A DNA stretch of 64,000 bases from Panulirus ornatus (Eukaryota > Arthropoda > Malacostraca > Decapoda > Palinuridae), in NCBI RefSeq assembly GCF_036320965.1, contig NC_092276.1, positions 3,615,001-3,679,000 of the forward strand, in the 5' to 3' direction. Below the pieces are notes generated by a model. That model did no database searches. It saw only the letters and a program-made list of their open reading frames with translations, and had not been told where the DNA came from. Shown one piece after another: positions 34,275-45,029 of the stretch. The translations under genes and the position numbers were made by a program. Each line of letters starts with the position of its first letter. Positions within the stretch are counted from its first letter, which is position 1.

Positions 34275-34538
34275 AGGTAATTAACTAGCCGGGCCTCATC
34301 CCGCATAAGGTAATTAACTAGCCGGGCCTCATCCCGCATAAGGTAATTAACTAGCCGGGCCTCATCCCGCATAAGGTAATTAACTAGCCGGGCCTCATCC
34401 CGCATAAGGTAATTAACTAGCCGGGCCTCATCCCGCATAAGGTAATTAACTAGCCGGGCCTCATCCCGCATAAGGTAATTAACTAGGCAGGCCTCATCCC
34501 GCATAAGGTAATTAACTAGCCGAGCCTCATCCCGCATA
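34275..34538. repeat. 33-bp tandem array, 8 copies
   Basis: Each unit begins AGGTAATTAACTAGCCGGGC and ends CTCATCCCGCATA. Copies 7 and 8 carry single substitutions. The period is 11 codons, and the minus strand reads as eight MRDEARLVNYL repeats (one MRDEACLVNYL). The frame has no recognised homologue and is probably fortuitous. Confidence 0.97.
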
Positions 34539-34926
34539 ATGAATCTTAATTCGAGGCAAAGGTAAGAGTCTGGTACCTTTTTTCCCCCCTCCTCTCTTCT
34601 TCAGAGAGGGTGTACAGTACACAGCCATTTAAAATGTCCAAACGGAATAAAAAAAAAAAAGAAGGGAATTTGCATCTTGTTCAGCATAGCGATTAAGTCT
34701 TCGTGGTGGGGATGGGGTGGGGGAATGGACGGGCGCTTCCCACGTTGCTGTAAAAATCCTCAGAAACCGACCCTAATTAAAGTGATGGTATCCCAACAGT
34801 AATGTGGAGGTTAATGGATGCGGCGAAGTGAATTTCAATTTTATTGGCGCAATTAAGAGGGCTGGCTAGAGAGAAAAGTCGCGTTTAGAAAATGAGAAAA
34901 TGGCCAGTAGTACCGCTGGAGGGCTG

Positions 34927-34928
<2 letters not shown>
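34539..34928. other. Unique AT-rich sequence
   Basis: An A12 run lies at about 34650-34661. CTAATTAAAG and CAATTTTATTGGCGCAATTAAG words are present around 34775-34860. No gene is recognised. Confidence 0.45.

Positions 34929-34994
<66 letters not shown>
34929..34994. repeat. (GA)33 microsatellite
   Basis: Perfect GA array. Confidence 0.98.
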
Positions 34995-34997
<3 letters not shown>

Positions 34998-35297
34998 GGC
35001 GGGTTCCTTCTCGGGTCGTGCTCGCGTCTTCCGCTGCGAACCCTCGTTGCTCCAGGAGGTTCGTGTTGTCTCGCGTGTGTGTCGCCTCGCCAGATGGTTG
35101 TAGCTGGGTGTTTCCGTGCTTTGAGGAAGCGACGGAGTCCATCTCTCGCATGATATCATCGCCTCTTGTCCATTTTCGGTATTTGAACTAAGTCCCTCGC
35201 ATGTGTTAGCTTCCTGCCCCCAAGCGAGGGTGTCAGGCTTGGGGGGGCACAACACTTGGCTCCTGTTTTTATTCGCTGTTGTGTTGAACACCAAAGT
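34995..35297. other. Unique sequence, no gene seen
   Basis: No recognisable feature. Confidence 0.5.
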
Positions 35298-35555
35298 ACT
35301 GACCTGCCTACCTGACCTGTGTGACTACCCTGGGGACTGACCTGGCTACCTGACCTGTGTGTGACCACCCTGGGACTGACCTGGCTACCTGACCTGTGTG
35401 ACCACCCTGGGACTGACCTGGCTACCTGACCTGTGTGACTACCCTGGGGACTGACCTGGCTACCTGACCTGTGTGTGACCACCCTGGGGACTGACCTGGC
35501 TACCTGACCTCTGTGTGATGACCACCCTGTTACTGACCTGGTTGGCTGACCTGTG
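35298..35555. repeat. ~38-40-bp tandem array, 6-7 copies
   Basis: Units contain GACTGACCTGGCTACCTGACC then TGTGTGACCACCCTGGG, with small indels (GTGTG or GTGTGTG; GGG or GGGG). Two TGACCT words per unit are spaced 7 bp apart. Confidence 0.93.
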
Positions 35556-35817
35556 TGCCCCTGTGGTAGCATCGTCGACGACGACGACGCCCTGGCGCCC
35601 CCCATTTCCTCCTGGCCACCCCCGAGGGAGGACCTGGTTGGCCGACGTGTGGCCATAAAGCGTCATAAACCCCCACTTCGCCGTGTAAGTGGCGAGTGTT
35701 TGCATAAGATTACCGGCACGTTCAGGTGGTGGAGCAGGTGTGCTCCCAGGCAGCCCCATGTGCTTTTATTGGCGCTTCCAAGTGTATATTCCCAGCGCGT
35801 CGGCAGGTACGTCCTCG

Positions 35818-35852
35818 CCGTGTGTGTGTGTGTGTGTGTGTGGTGTGTGTGT
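35818..35852. repeat. (GT)n microsatellite
   Basis: GT array with one GG irregularity. Confidence 0.95.
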
Positions 35853-35935
35853 GGGTGTAATTGTTTTCGGACCCTTAACCCTTTTCTTTCTCTGTATGCC
35901 TTCTCTGCTTTTGCTGTAGGCCTGAATATGCATTG

Positions 35936-35937
<2 letters not shown>

Positions 35938-36003
<66 letters not shown>
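35938..36003. repeat. (TA)n microsatellite
   Basis: Perfect TA array joined directly to the dispersed repeat that follows. Confidence 0.98.
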
Positions 36004-36007
<4 letters not shown>

Positions 36008-36100
36008 GGGGTCCAGTGGGATATTCCCTCAAAGCCCAGTCCTCGTTCTAACGCTACCTCGCTGACACGGAAATGGCTAATAGCATGAAGAAAGAAGAAA
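36004..36100 (+). mobile_element. Dispersed-repeat 3' fragment with CGCTACCTCGC core
   Basis: The segment contains AAAGGGGTCCAGTGGGATAT, then CGCTACCTCGC at 36052-36062 followed by TGACACGGAAATGGCTAATAG and an A-rich end. The core is the same as in the LINE 3' UTR at 24114-24124. It is probably a truncated transposon 3' end. The family is not assigned. Confidence 0.55.
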
Positions 36101-36223
36101 ACAGAGAGAGAGAGTTACGGTTCTGCTGCTTGTTTATGTAAAGAGAGGAGGCTTTCACTTAATTTTGCTCAGGTATTTTGCTTTGGTCAAGAGATTGACC
36201 AAATCCATACACTATATCCAACT

Positions 36224-36680
36224 CTTAGAAATCCCCCTCTTCCACCCCGAGAGGACCTGTTGGCCGACTGTGGCCATAAAGCGTCATAAACCCCACTCGC
36301 CGTGTAAGTGGCGAGTGTTTGCATAAGATTACCGGCACGTTCAGGTGGTAGCAGTGTGCTCCCAGCAGCCCATGTGCTTTTATTGCGCTTCCAAGTGTAT
36401 ATTCCAGCGCGTCGGCATGGGGTGGGTTTATTTTTGTTGTCTGTAATTGTGTTCGACCCTACCCTTGTCTTTCTCTGTAGCACCGCGGACCTGAAATGCT
36501 GAACACACACACACACACACACATACACATAGAGGTTACCGGTCTCTGCTTGCTTGTTATATGTAAAGAGAGTGAGGCATTTCTACTTAAACATTTTTTG
36601 CTCAGGTATTTTGCTTTGGTCAAGAGATTGACCATAATGCATACACTATATCCATACTCTTAGAAATCCCACGTACGTAT
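36224..36680. repeat. Tandem duplication near 36 kb, copy 2
   Basis: Part A here (36224-36500) differs from 35607-35937 mainly by loss of one base from doubled letters: CCTGTTGG for CCTGGTTGG, CCCACTCGCC for CCCACTTCGCC, TATTGCGC for TATTGGCGC, ATTCCAGCG for ATTCCCAGCG. Part B (36528-36672) is the fuller version. A CA array lies at 36506-36523. Confidence 0.85.
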
Positions 36681-36910
36681 TCCACCTCCCTTATCTCCCT
36701 GTAATACACAGCCTCCCCCTCTATGCACACATACGTAACATACAGTTGCGCCATGTCCTTGTCTTCAACCCTGCACTTTGCACGAAGGTGGACATGGAGG
36801 GGAGAGCTTATCTTTTTTTCTAAACGTGCGTTACGACCCATGTTGAGCTTTAGCGTCGGGGGGGACCCGGACCGCTAAACACAGCCCCGCAAAAACGATA
36901 GGAATTTTGC

Positions 36911-36912
<2 letters not shown>
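36681..36912. other. Unique spacer
   Basis: No recognisable feature. Confidence 0.5.

Positions 36913-36949
<37 letters not shown>
36913..36949. repeat. (TG)n microsatellite
   Basis: Perfect TG array of 37 bp. Confidence 0.98.
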
Positions 36950-36950
<1 letters not shown>

Positions 36951-37606
36951 TCCTTCACCGCTCCTGTGTCACCCCTCGTCCGTAACCACACGCGTTTTCC
37001 CCTTTGACGGGGGACACGCGTTCAGCTGGGCCGAACCGAACCTCCGGAGATGGGCGCGCGTGCACGACATCCGTCATAAGCTCACGTCCGCCATACCAAA
37101 CTTAAGAAGAAACCTGAAAGACAAAAAAACAAAAAAAAAAAAAGAAAAGACGAAGAAAACTCATCACATCTTAATGAGCGTGGCATTCCCGTTTACCTGC
37201 GTGAAACTGTGTGCCATTCTCCCCCCCTTCCGCCACATCCCTCATTTGCATACGGGAAAGTTGCAGGAAGCAGACGCCTGTAAACCATCGTAGCTACGTA
37301 ATAGATGCGTAAAAGATATTCGAGAGGGAGGGAGGGGGTGCTCCTCCCCGTCCGGGCCCTAGCCCTGATCCCCCTGTCTTTTATCTCTTGCCAGAGGTTG
37401 GAGGATAAGTGATGGTCGTATTGTGTGCTAATAACCCCCAGCTAAGGGCTCAGGAGTCGTCCCTCCCGCCTCGCCATGCAGGCAGCGACGTCGACTAGGT
37501 TTATGGTCGTGGTTCGTGCCGTTGCGACAGCCACGACCACCAGTTGCGACTTGTAAGCCCTCCAGGTAACACCCAGCCTCACAGGTGACCCACAGTTGTC
37601 ACACAC

Positions 37607-37610
<4 letters not shown>
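36950..37610. other. Unique sequence, no gene seen
   Basis: An interrupted poly-A stretch lies at about 37123-37160. ATTTGCATA octamer-like word at about 37243-37251. No gene is recognised. Confidence 0.5.

Positions 37611-37665
<55 letters not shown>
37611..37665. repeat. (CA)n microsatellite
   Basis: Perfect CA array of 55 bp. Confidence 0.98.
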
Positions 37666-37666
<1 letters not shown>

Positions 37667-37853
37667 GTGCGCACATCTGCCGCCCAACGAACACATACAC
37701 AGACACACTCCAAATGTTATTCACGTATGCCAGACACCCGACACCTCATACATGACACGTACACAGATCTAACACACACGACACATATACCTGACAACTC
37801 TAAGATCACACAAAGCTGATACAACTTACTGGACGGGATCACCAGAGTCAAGT

Positions 37854-37868
37854 CACACACACACACAC

Positions 37869-37912
<44 letters not shown>
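37854..37912. repeat. (CA)n microsatellite
   Basis: CA array with one CG interruption at about 37873. Confidence 0.97.
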
Positions 37913-37914
<2 letters not shown>

Positions 37915-38328
37915 CTGAAAACCTCCCATCGCCTCTCCAGAGTAGGAGCCACGTCACCTGACCCCTCCCTACTCAGTATGAAAGCAGCTCTGCTTCTCCC
38001 TGGACCATTAGCTGTCCTCCTCCTCCGTGCCCGTTCCCTCCCTTTCCACCCACACCAGCGAGGCCGCATGCGGAACAAAGCTGTGGCAACAAGCGTGCAA
38101 ACACCCCATTCAGGGCGACCTTCCTGTTTATATAGCCTCAAACAATGAGGCCGGTGTGCCGGGTCCATTAAACGGGGGGGTGAGGGAGGGATGGGGGGGG
38201 GGGGGTGTTGTCTCATAATAACCCACCCCTGACCCGCACCAAATTGCGTTACGACTACAGTTGGCACATACACCACATGGGTCCAGCTGGGGCGTCGCCT
38301 CCAGCCCGCCCGCCCGCCCTCTCCTGCG

Positions 38329-38332
<4 letters not shown>
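37913..38332. other. Unique sequence with G13 run
   Basis: A G13 run lies at 38193-38205. No gene is recognised. Confidence 0.5.

Positions 38333-38364
<32 letters not shown>
38333..38364. repeat. (CT)16 microsatellite
   Basis: Perfect CT array. Confidence 0.97.
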
Positions 38365-38366
<2 letters not shown>

Positions 38367-38987
38367 GTCGAGAGGGAGCGCCTTGCCCTAGCGCTCTGCC
38401 CGTTGCCAGGAAGGGAACAGTAATTGTCGTCCTAGGGGGACTTGTCGATGGGTACTCAATGGGGATGTCTGGTTGCCTGTTATTTTTTTCCCCCGGCGTT
38501 GCATTACCTGTCTTTTTCATTTTCTTTCTTCTCGTCAGAGATGTGCATCTATCTCTCTTACTTGGGGTGTTGGTCGTTCTCCAGAACCGCATCCCTGTCT
38601 CTTTACATTTTGTCTGAAAGTGGGTGGGTGTCTTTTCGTGATGCCTACCTGTCTATTTTTGGGTTGCCTGCCATTTTCTAAGGATGCATCCTCCTCTCCT
38701 TTTTTTTTTGGGGGGGGGGGGGGTACCTCTCATTTTCTAGGGGTACAGTCCTTGGTCTAAGGGTTGCACAACTTTCCTTCTTTACCCCCTTGGCACCATC
38801 CTTGGTTTTTCCCCACTTTCTCTCTGGCTTCAACCCATCCTCTATCAATCACCACCTTCTCTCATCTCTTCTCTCTTTCTAAAAGTGTATCCAGTCCCTC
38901 TGGCGGTACTGAACTCCCCATAGATTTACCTTTCTTCACCTAGGGTAGTTACCTTTCGTAAGCTTTTTTTTTTTTGTAGTCTACCGT
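38365..38987. other. Pyrimidine-rich DNA with T/G run
   Basis: A T9 run followed by G14 lies at about 38700-38723. No gene is recognised. Confidence 0.5.
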
Positions 38988-39040
38988 AGGGGTGCCTCCC
39001 TATCTCTGGGGGTGCCTCCCTATCTCTGGGGGCATCTCCC
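38988..39040. repeat. ~20-bp tandem repeat, 2.5 copies
   Basis: GGGGTGCCTCCCTATCTCTG is repeated, then a partial GGGGGCATCTCCC copy. Confidence 0.85.
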
Positions 39041-39388
39041 CTCTTCAGGAACCTAACCTCCTCTCTTCGTGGTGATAAGGTCCAAAGCTGTTGAACTTTT
39101 ATTATAACATTTTTAACGTCTTGCGCCTAATGGTCCCCCCTCGAACTATAAGAACACATCTCTCGTACCTGACGGAGGTGTGTGTCAAGCAGGCATGACG
39201 AAGACGGAGGAGCGACCAGGGGACCTCACGGCGGGGATCCCTAGGTTGAGGGGGGGGGGGGGAGGTTCCTATCGCGCCACCTACCTGGTGGGCCGGGCGC
39301 CTCAGCCTGCCACCAGAGGGTGAGGTGTGTAGGTAGCATGGCTTCATGTGGGATATCCCCCAGTGATGACCCCCTGGGATTGCTGTCG

Positions 39389-39389
<1 letters not shown>
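39041..39389. other. Unique sequence with G13 run
   Basis: A G13 run lies at 39250-39262. No gene is recognised. Confidence 0.5.

Positions 39390-39478
<89 letters not shown>
39390..39478. repeat. (CT)n microsatellite
   Basis: CT array of about 89 bp. Confidence 0.98.
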
Positions 39479-39479
<1 letters not shown>

Positions 39480-39845
39480 ATGTCTTGCTCCTTCTCATCC
39501 CCCCGTCTCCTTCCCTTCGACCTCAGGCTTCTCTCCATACCCAGTGGGTCCTCTCCCATATCCCATCTCCTCCCCCATAACCCTGACCCCTTCCCCATCC
39601 CCCATCTCCATCTCCCCTCGTTGTAACCCTGGTTCCTCACTCTCCCCCAATCTCTCCCCAGTATCAACCCTCTAGTACCTCTCCTCCTCCTCCCACGTCA
39701 CGTCAAAAGCCAAGCAGGTCCTGGGCCGGCCCACCCCGCCAGCAGCGTATTTATCCTCCCCATGTGTGCCTAACTTGATCACATTTACACAGGAGGCGGT
39801 TCGTGGTCCAGGCGCTTGTAAGACGCCACTTGCAGTAGTAAAATC
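39479..39845. other. Pyrimidine-rich sequence
   Basis: C/T-rich with CCCATCTCC words to about 39665, then unique. No gene is seen. Confidence 0.5.
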
Positions 39846-39950
39846 ATTTTCTTATCATGGAAGAACGTAACAGCCCCCCCCCCTCCCCCCGTCTCATCTT
39901 CTTATCATGGAAGAACGTAACAGCCCCCCCTCCCCCCGTCTCATCCCCTC
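39846..39950. repeat. 50-bp tandem duplication
   Basis: CTTATCATGGAAGAACGTAA followed by CAGCCCCCC and CCCCGTCTCAT occurs twice (39851 and 39901), differing in the length of the C run. Confidence 0.93.
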
Positions 39951-40126
39951 CATCCTCATTATAAAGGTTTTTGACGTTCAGGATCCAGAGAGTTCAGACT
40001 GAAACGAAAAGAGAAAGAGAGGAAGAAACAATGCCGCTAGATCGGAGTTTTAAAGCTTGTTTTAGGAACTGATGTGGCGAGTTACGGAAGCAAAGTTGTT
40101 CTGTGCTGTGTCACAGTTTCAAGGTC

Positions 40127-40356
40127 TGTATAGTTCGTATGTTTTCAGAGTCTGCTTAGTTTGTATGTTTTTAGGGTATGTATAGTTCGTATGTTTCAGG
40201 GTCTGTATAGTTCGTATGTTTCAGGTTCTGTATAGTTCGTATGTTTTCAGAGTCTGCATATTTCGTATGTTTTTAGGGTCTGTATAGTTCGTATGTTTCA
40301 GGGTCTGTTTAGTTCGTATGTTTTCAGGGTCTGAATAGTTCGTATGTTTCAGGGTC
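40127..40356. repeat. 25-26-bp tandem array, 9 copies
   Basis: Units are variants of TGTATAGTTCGTATGTTTCA ending in GGGTC. Copies 1-3 and copies 5-7 share the same variant order, which suggests a higher-order duplication of about 100 bp. Confidence 0.93.
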
Positions 40357-41042
40357 TGTAACAGTCACTCATAGATCTATCTTACGTCGTGTTCGCAAAT
40401 ACTACTGAAACACCCCTTTTCCCCGTATTTTACGTGGTTTGTGTTGAAAGAAGAACACCAGTGAGGGAATAGCTTTGTTGTGTGATAACGTAAAATATTT
40501 TCAAGTCTGTGTTACGTACCATTTTGGAAGACACATTTTTTCCCTTTAGAGTTGATTCATTTTTCAAATAATTCACATCAGATCAATAGAAGAAAGAACT
40601 GTTTTCTATTAGTCTGGCAAAAAATAGAAATGAAAAAAAAAAATATTACAGTTTCCACTTCTGTCGTGCAAAATGAACTCGATTTAATTAAGGGAGATCA
40701 AAAAGTTGTAACCTCTTGCCAAAGTGCATTTGAGAACTGTTTCCTTCAGAGTATAAAAGTTAAAAGGATCTTATTGCGACACTTCTTTTTTTATCCATGG
40801 AGTCAAATTGCCATTGGTCGCAAAAAAAAACAAAAAAACATCGAAGTTTGGTACGGTATTTACTAGTCAGAAGTGCTGGATATTGTGGGTTCGAGTTCTT
40901 ACGAGTGGCTGAAATTAAGATACCGGGTTGTAGGTTGTAGTCCACCATATTAAGTGGACTTGCGTTCCAGTGGACTGGGACGTGTGCGTGTTCCTCTTGT
41001 CCACTTGGCATGGTCGAGCGTAGTAAAGTGACTCCACTGCAT
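40357..41042. other. AT-rich unique sequence
   Basis: The 104-aa plus-strand frame at 40552-40866 is of ordinary composition but shows no domain I recognise. A B-box-like GGTTCGAGTTC lies near 40889 without an A-box. Confidence 0.45.
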
Positions 41043-41452
41043 TAGTTGAGCCACGCACCATCCTAGCTACGCACCATCCTGGCTACGCACCACCATGGCT
41101 ACGCACCATCATGGCTACGCGCTATCCTGGCTACGCACCATCATGGCTACGCACCATCCTGGCTACGCGCCATCATGGCTACGCACCACCATGGCTACGC
41201 ACCACCATGGCTACGCACCACCATGGCTACGCACCCTCCTGGCTACACACCATCCTGGCTACGCACCATCATGGCTACGCACCATATCCTGGCTACGCAC
41301 CACCATGGCTACGCACCATCATGGCTACGCACCATATCCTAGCTACGCGCCATCATGGCAACGCACCATCCTGGCTACGCACCACCATGGCTACGCACCA
41401 TCATGGCTACGCACCATCATGGCTACGCACCAGTCATGGCTACGCACCGTCA
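41043..41452. repeat. 16-bp tandem array, about 25 copies
   Basis: Unit GGCTACGCACCATCAT, with variants ending CACCAT, CATCCT and CATATCCT. Since 16 is not a multiple of 3, every third unit returns to the same frame, giving overlapping open frames of 183 and 213 codons that are not credible genes. Confidence 0.97.
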
Positions 41453-42135
41453 TGGTATTCTTTACGCTACCTTTATCGGGGCCGCGTGTGTGCTCAATCG
41501 TTATGTCTCCTTCAGGAGACCGGAAGATACATTATCCCGTTCCACCTACCGCTGCTCTCAAATGGCCGGAAAGATCGGTGGTCTGTCTCTGCAGGTCTGG
41601 AACTCTGCGTCTCTTTCCCCCTGTACTGCGAAGGCCAGTGGGTTAGCGTTATCTTGACTGCCAGTCGCCTGGGGGCCGTCGCGTCTCATCATAGGGAGGG
41701 AGGGAGGTGCGGTAATAGCCTCATCGGGTCGAATATCCATGACGGTCCTTAATTTCGGGTCCACGAGAGCTTAGAGCCGGGGTTGGCCGATGGTTGTTCC
41801 GTCGCTCATAGCGTCCGTCTCCCACCGCGGAGCGGGCGGCCCAGCGTCGCACCTCGTCCGCTGGGAGGAGGCGGGCCGACCGGCCAGGCCAGCACCACCT
41901 TGGGTAAAGGGTTCTTCATTTATGTGCGGTTGGGTTTCCTCTACGCTGCGACCAAGCTGTGCGTTTCCAGCTTGATCCGCCTCACAGCTGCGGTGCCTCG
42001 GGTGGCTGCCGGTGTGATGGCTTGGTATCATCCCGTGTCGCCGGGGTTGGTGTGTGGGTGCACGACGAGCTAGGATGTTTGTTGGGCCAGTGGAGGACAG
42101 CAATGTAGACCCCGTCCAGTTGGTAGCATCTCCCC

Positions 42136-42138
<3 letters not shown>
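41453..42138. other. Unique sequence, no gene seen
   Basis: No recognisable coding or RNA feature. Confidence 0.5.

Positions 42139-42230
<92 letters not shown>
42139..42230. repeat. (TC)46 microsatellite
   Basis: Perfect TC array. Confidence 0.98.
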
Positions 42231-42232
<2 letters not shown>

Positions 42233-42867
42233 GTACGTCTCCCAATTCCCAGCGGCATATTTATTTTTCCTCCTGAATTCTTCTCGTTTTCTTAAGTCTC
42301 CTCAAGGCTCAAAAAAAAATTTTTTTTTTCTCCACCATATTTATCTTTTCTGAATCATCGTGATTCTACCTCTGTTTTCACAGCACCGTCCTCCCGTGGA
42401 GCCTTTACAGCTTATGCCTTTTTTTTTTATATATTTGTGTGTTTTATGGCCACTTTAAGCCTACTTCTTCCGATCGGTTTAAGGTTACTTTCCCGGATAT
42501 TTTATATTTATTTCATGTCGATGAAAATCTTAAAACATTTTTGCAATATCTTCACCAGTTGCACAAACCTGTAACCCTTTTTTTTTTTTTTTAACAGTTC
42601 TCAGTTTTAACATTTCCCCAGATTCAGTGGGAAGAATCCTTGTTCATCAGTCGTATCTTATGTCATAGTGTAAACCCAGCCTCGCGAAGGATTTAACTGA
42701 TGAATAAAGTAATTCCATTCAACCCCTTTTGACACCGAAGTGCCTGCTATATTTTCACAGTTCCGATGTTGCAGGGCGTTACTAACGTGAGCATTTCAGA
42801 GCGGGAGGTGGAGCAGGGTGTCCCCCGTCTCGTTGAAGGCGTACGGCGATAGACAGCAACTGGTACT

Positions 42868-42869
<2 letters not shown>
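42231..42869. other. AT-rich unique sequence
   Basis: T runs lie near 42316, 42420 and 42578-42592. No gene is recognised. Confidence 0.5.

Positions 42870-42898
<29 letters not shown>
42870..42898. repeat. (CA)n microsatellite
   Basis: Perfect CA array of 29 bp. Confidence 0.97.
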
Positions 42899-42900
<2 letters not shown>

Positions 42901-43044
42901 CGAGGCCTAGCCGTCATGATGGACTCTCTGGTGACCTCACTGTGGTCTTTCTTTCTTTTTTTTTTTTTTCTTCTTCCTCGTGGATCACAGTATGTTTACG
43001 CAACAGGTGAATAAGTATTAGTTGCTTTAAGATCTTCTTGCTTA

Positions 43045-43046
<2 letters not shown>

Positions 43047-43092
<46 letters not shown>
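43047..43092. repeat. (CA)23 microsatellite
   Basis: Perfect CA array. Confidence 0.98.
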
Positions 43093-43094
<2 letters not shown>

Positions 43095-43128
43095 GTCAGA
43101 TCTCTCAGCGTCTCTGCAAAGGTGGTCT

Positions 43129-43130
43129 CC

Positions 43131-43201
<71 letters not shown>
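43129..43201. repeat. C13 run followed by (CT)n
   Basis: C run at 43129-43141 passes directly into a CT array of about 60 bp. Confidence 0.97.
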
Positions 43202-43203
<2 letters not shown>

Positions 43204-45016
43204 CCGACTTAATTCACTGGCCATTTTAAAGCTGGAGATTATGATCTTCGCAGCTGGTCGCTTTCAGCCATTTCCTCGACCCATTTTAAGCCGCTGATTA
43301 AAAGGTCTCCAAGGAGAACGCCCGGTTTCCCCCCCCGGCTAGGTATCAGCACTCATCTGTTGGCTACGATGCCATAACGTTGTTGAATGTCGTCCCAGGG
43401 GGGATGAGGAACTTCCATGGCGCATGCTCATTAGCCGCAAGGGTTGAGGGACTTCACCCAAGGCGTCTGTTCATGACAGCCAGGGAGTCACTGCCCAGGA
43501 CCCTACCTCGCCAGCGCTTGAAGGCGGAGGGTAGACGTGCCGACATGAGGCTGGAGGTCTGGCGCGCAGAGGATAGCGTGCCTGCTAGCAGAACGCTAAT
43601 TCCATACGAAGCTAATGTAGGTAACTCCACACGAAACAAGTAGAACGCTAACAGAACTCTAAAACTCCCATGCAGCCGCTGACGCAACGGTGACTCCATA
43701 CGAAGCTAACGGAACTCAAATACAGAGCGCAGCTGACTGACGACACCTGACGATATAGTAAACATAAAGTATCGGAGCTCGGCCGCTAGGGGGAAAGGGG
43801 GTTGTCGAGGGAAGGGGGAGGATGGGATGGTTATGCCGAAGCATTACCCATCATAAACATCATCTCATGCACGATAAACATGGCTCGTATCTGACACACT
43901 GGCGTCCAGTAATGTTCTCAAATAAGTAAATACGCCGGGTAAAAGGGTTTCACACGTGCCCTCGACCGAGAACTGAAGTTTGGCAAACACGAGGGAGCGT
44001 GGCCAACAGAAAGCCCCGTTGTCTGATGGACACTAAAAGTTTATTATTCAGCCAACACCTCCGGCCGGGCGTCACTGGTGCCTCGCACAACACACCAGGG
44101 CGCGACTGATGGCAGCTAATATGAGCTCCTCTTAAAGGGATTATATTCATAAAACCACTTCGAGTGGGCGACCCAGTGAGAGCACACGGGGGGGAGGGGG
44201 GGGGGGGGCTATACACCACCGCCTTCTGCTGCCTGCTCAAGATGAGGACGTCCGCTCCGGTGTGTTTTAAATCTCCTGCTTGATTCCCTGGGTCTTGTTG
44301 TTGGCCGGGCGTGTTCCCTACCTCCTCGTTGCCACAAGAAGATGGTGGAGATTATTCCTTTTAGCTAGCAGACTGTCCGTCAGGACCTGTGGTGGGTCAG
44401 TTGAATAATATCCAACCACAGTGATGTTTATTTCACACCAATACAGTCCTTGTCAACAATGCCCCAGCGCCGCACAGGAGTGCTTAATGAGCCATCGACG
44501 TCACCCCGGGGTTAGCAAGTGGCGCCTCAGTGTACCTGCGCCTCCATGTAATTAGCCATTGTGTGTGGGTGCCGGGGTGACGTTGACTGTGCGGCCGGCC
44601 CCAGCCGTCCATGCATCACATCCAGCTTGCCTCACACCCGCCCCATCACCTGCTGAAGCCTCCCCCACCTCCCTCACGCCCCTTTGTCGCCTCTTAGATC
44701 CTACACCTTTAGGGGCCCCCCCTCTCTCTCCCTCGACACCACCCCTCTAATGTCCACCCTTTCCCTTGATTCCAAGTCCCTCATTTGTACACTTTTCCCT
44801 CGATGCTGTGCCCTAAAAGTCCTTTCCCCACGTAGGACCTTCCACCCTTGCTTCCTTTTCTCTCTCTGGTCTCTCCCTTTCTTATTAGCTTCTCCCCTCT
44901 GCATCTTTCCCACACCCGCTCCTCTCCCTAACGTCTCTTGCTTTCTCCCCTCTCTGTCCTCCCTCCCTCCCTCCGCCACCCTATTGCTTCCCAGCTCCCG
45001 TACCTCGCCCTCCAGA
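43202..45016. other. Unique sequence, long interval without gene or long microsatellite
   Basis: CGAAGCTAA and GAACGCTAA words recur loosely at 43580-43725. A G7AG13 run lies at 44188-44208. From about 44640 the plus strand is C/T-rich. Frames at 43380-43643 and 44684-45142 show no recognised domain. Confidence 0.5.
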
Positions 45017-45029
45017 CGCCCCCTGCTGG
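45017..45029 (-). promoter_or_regulatory. CTCF-like core motif
   Basis: The minus strand reads CCAGCAGGGGGCG, an exact match to the core best known for vertebrate CTCF. CTCF exists in arthropods, but binding here is inference from motif only. Confidence 0.3.

Larger units (their letters stand above)
35607..36223. repeat. Tandem duplication near 36 kb, copy 1
   Basis: Part A (35607-35937) matches 36224-36500, and part B (36112-36223) matches 36528-36672. Between them copy 1 holds a TA array and a dispersed repeat that are absent from copy 2. In part B, copy 1 lacks single bases relative to copy 2 (for example ACCAAATCC against ACCATAATGC). Confidence 0.85.

Noticed and set aside
41095..41752. 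Overlapping 183- and 213-codon frames with THHHGYAPSWLRT repeats
   Set aside because: Produced by the 16-bp array, which keeps several frames open. No recognisable domain downstream.
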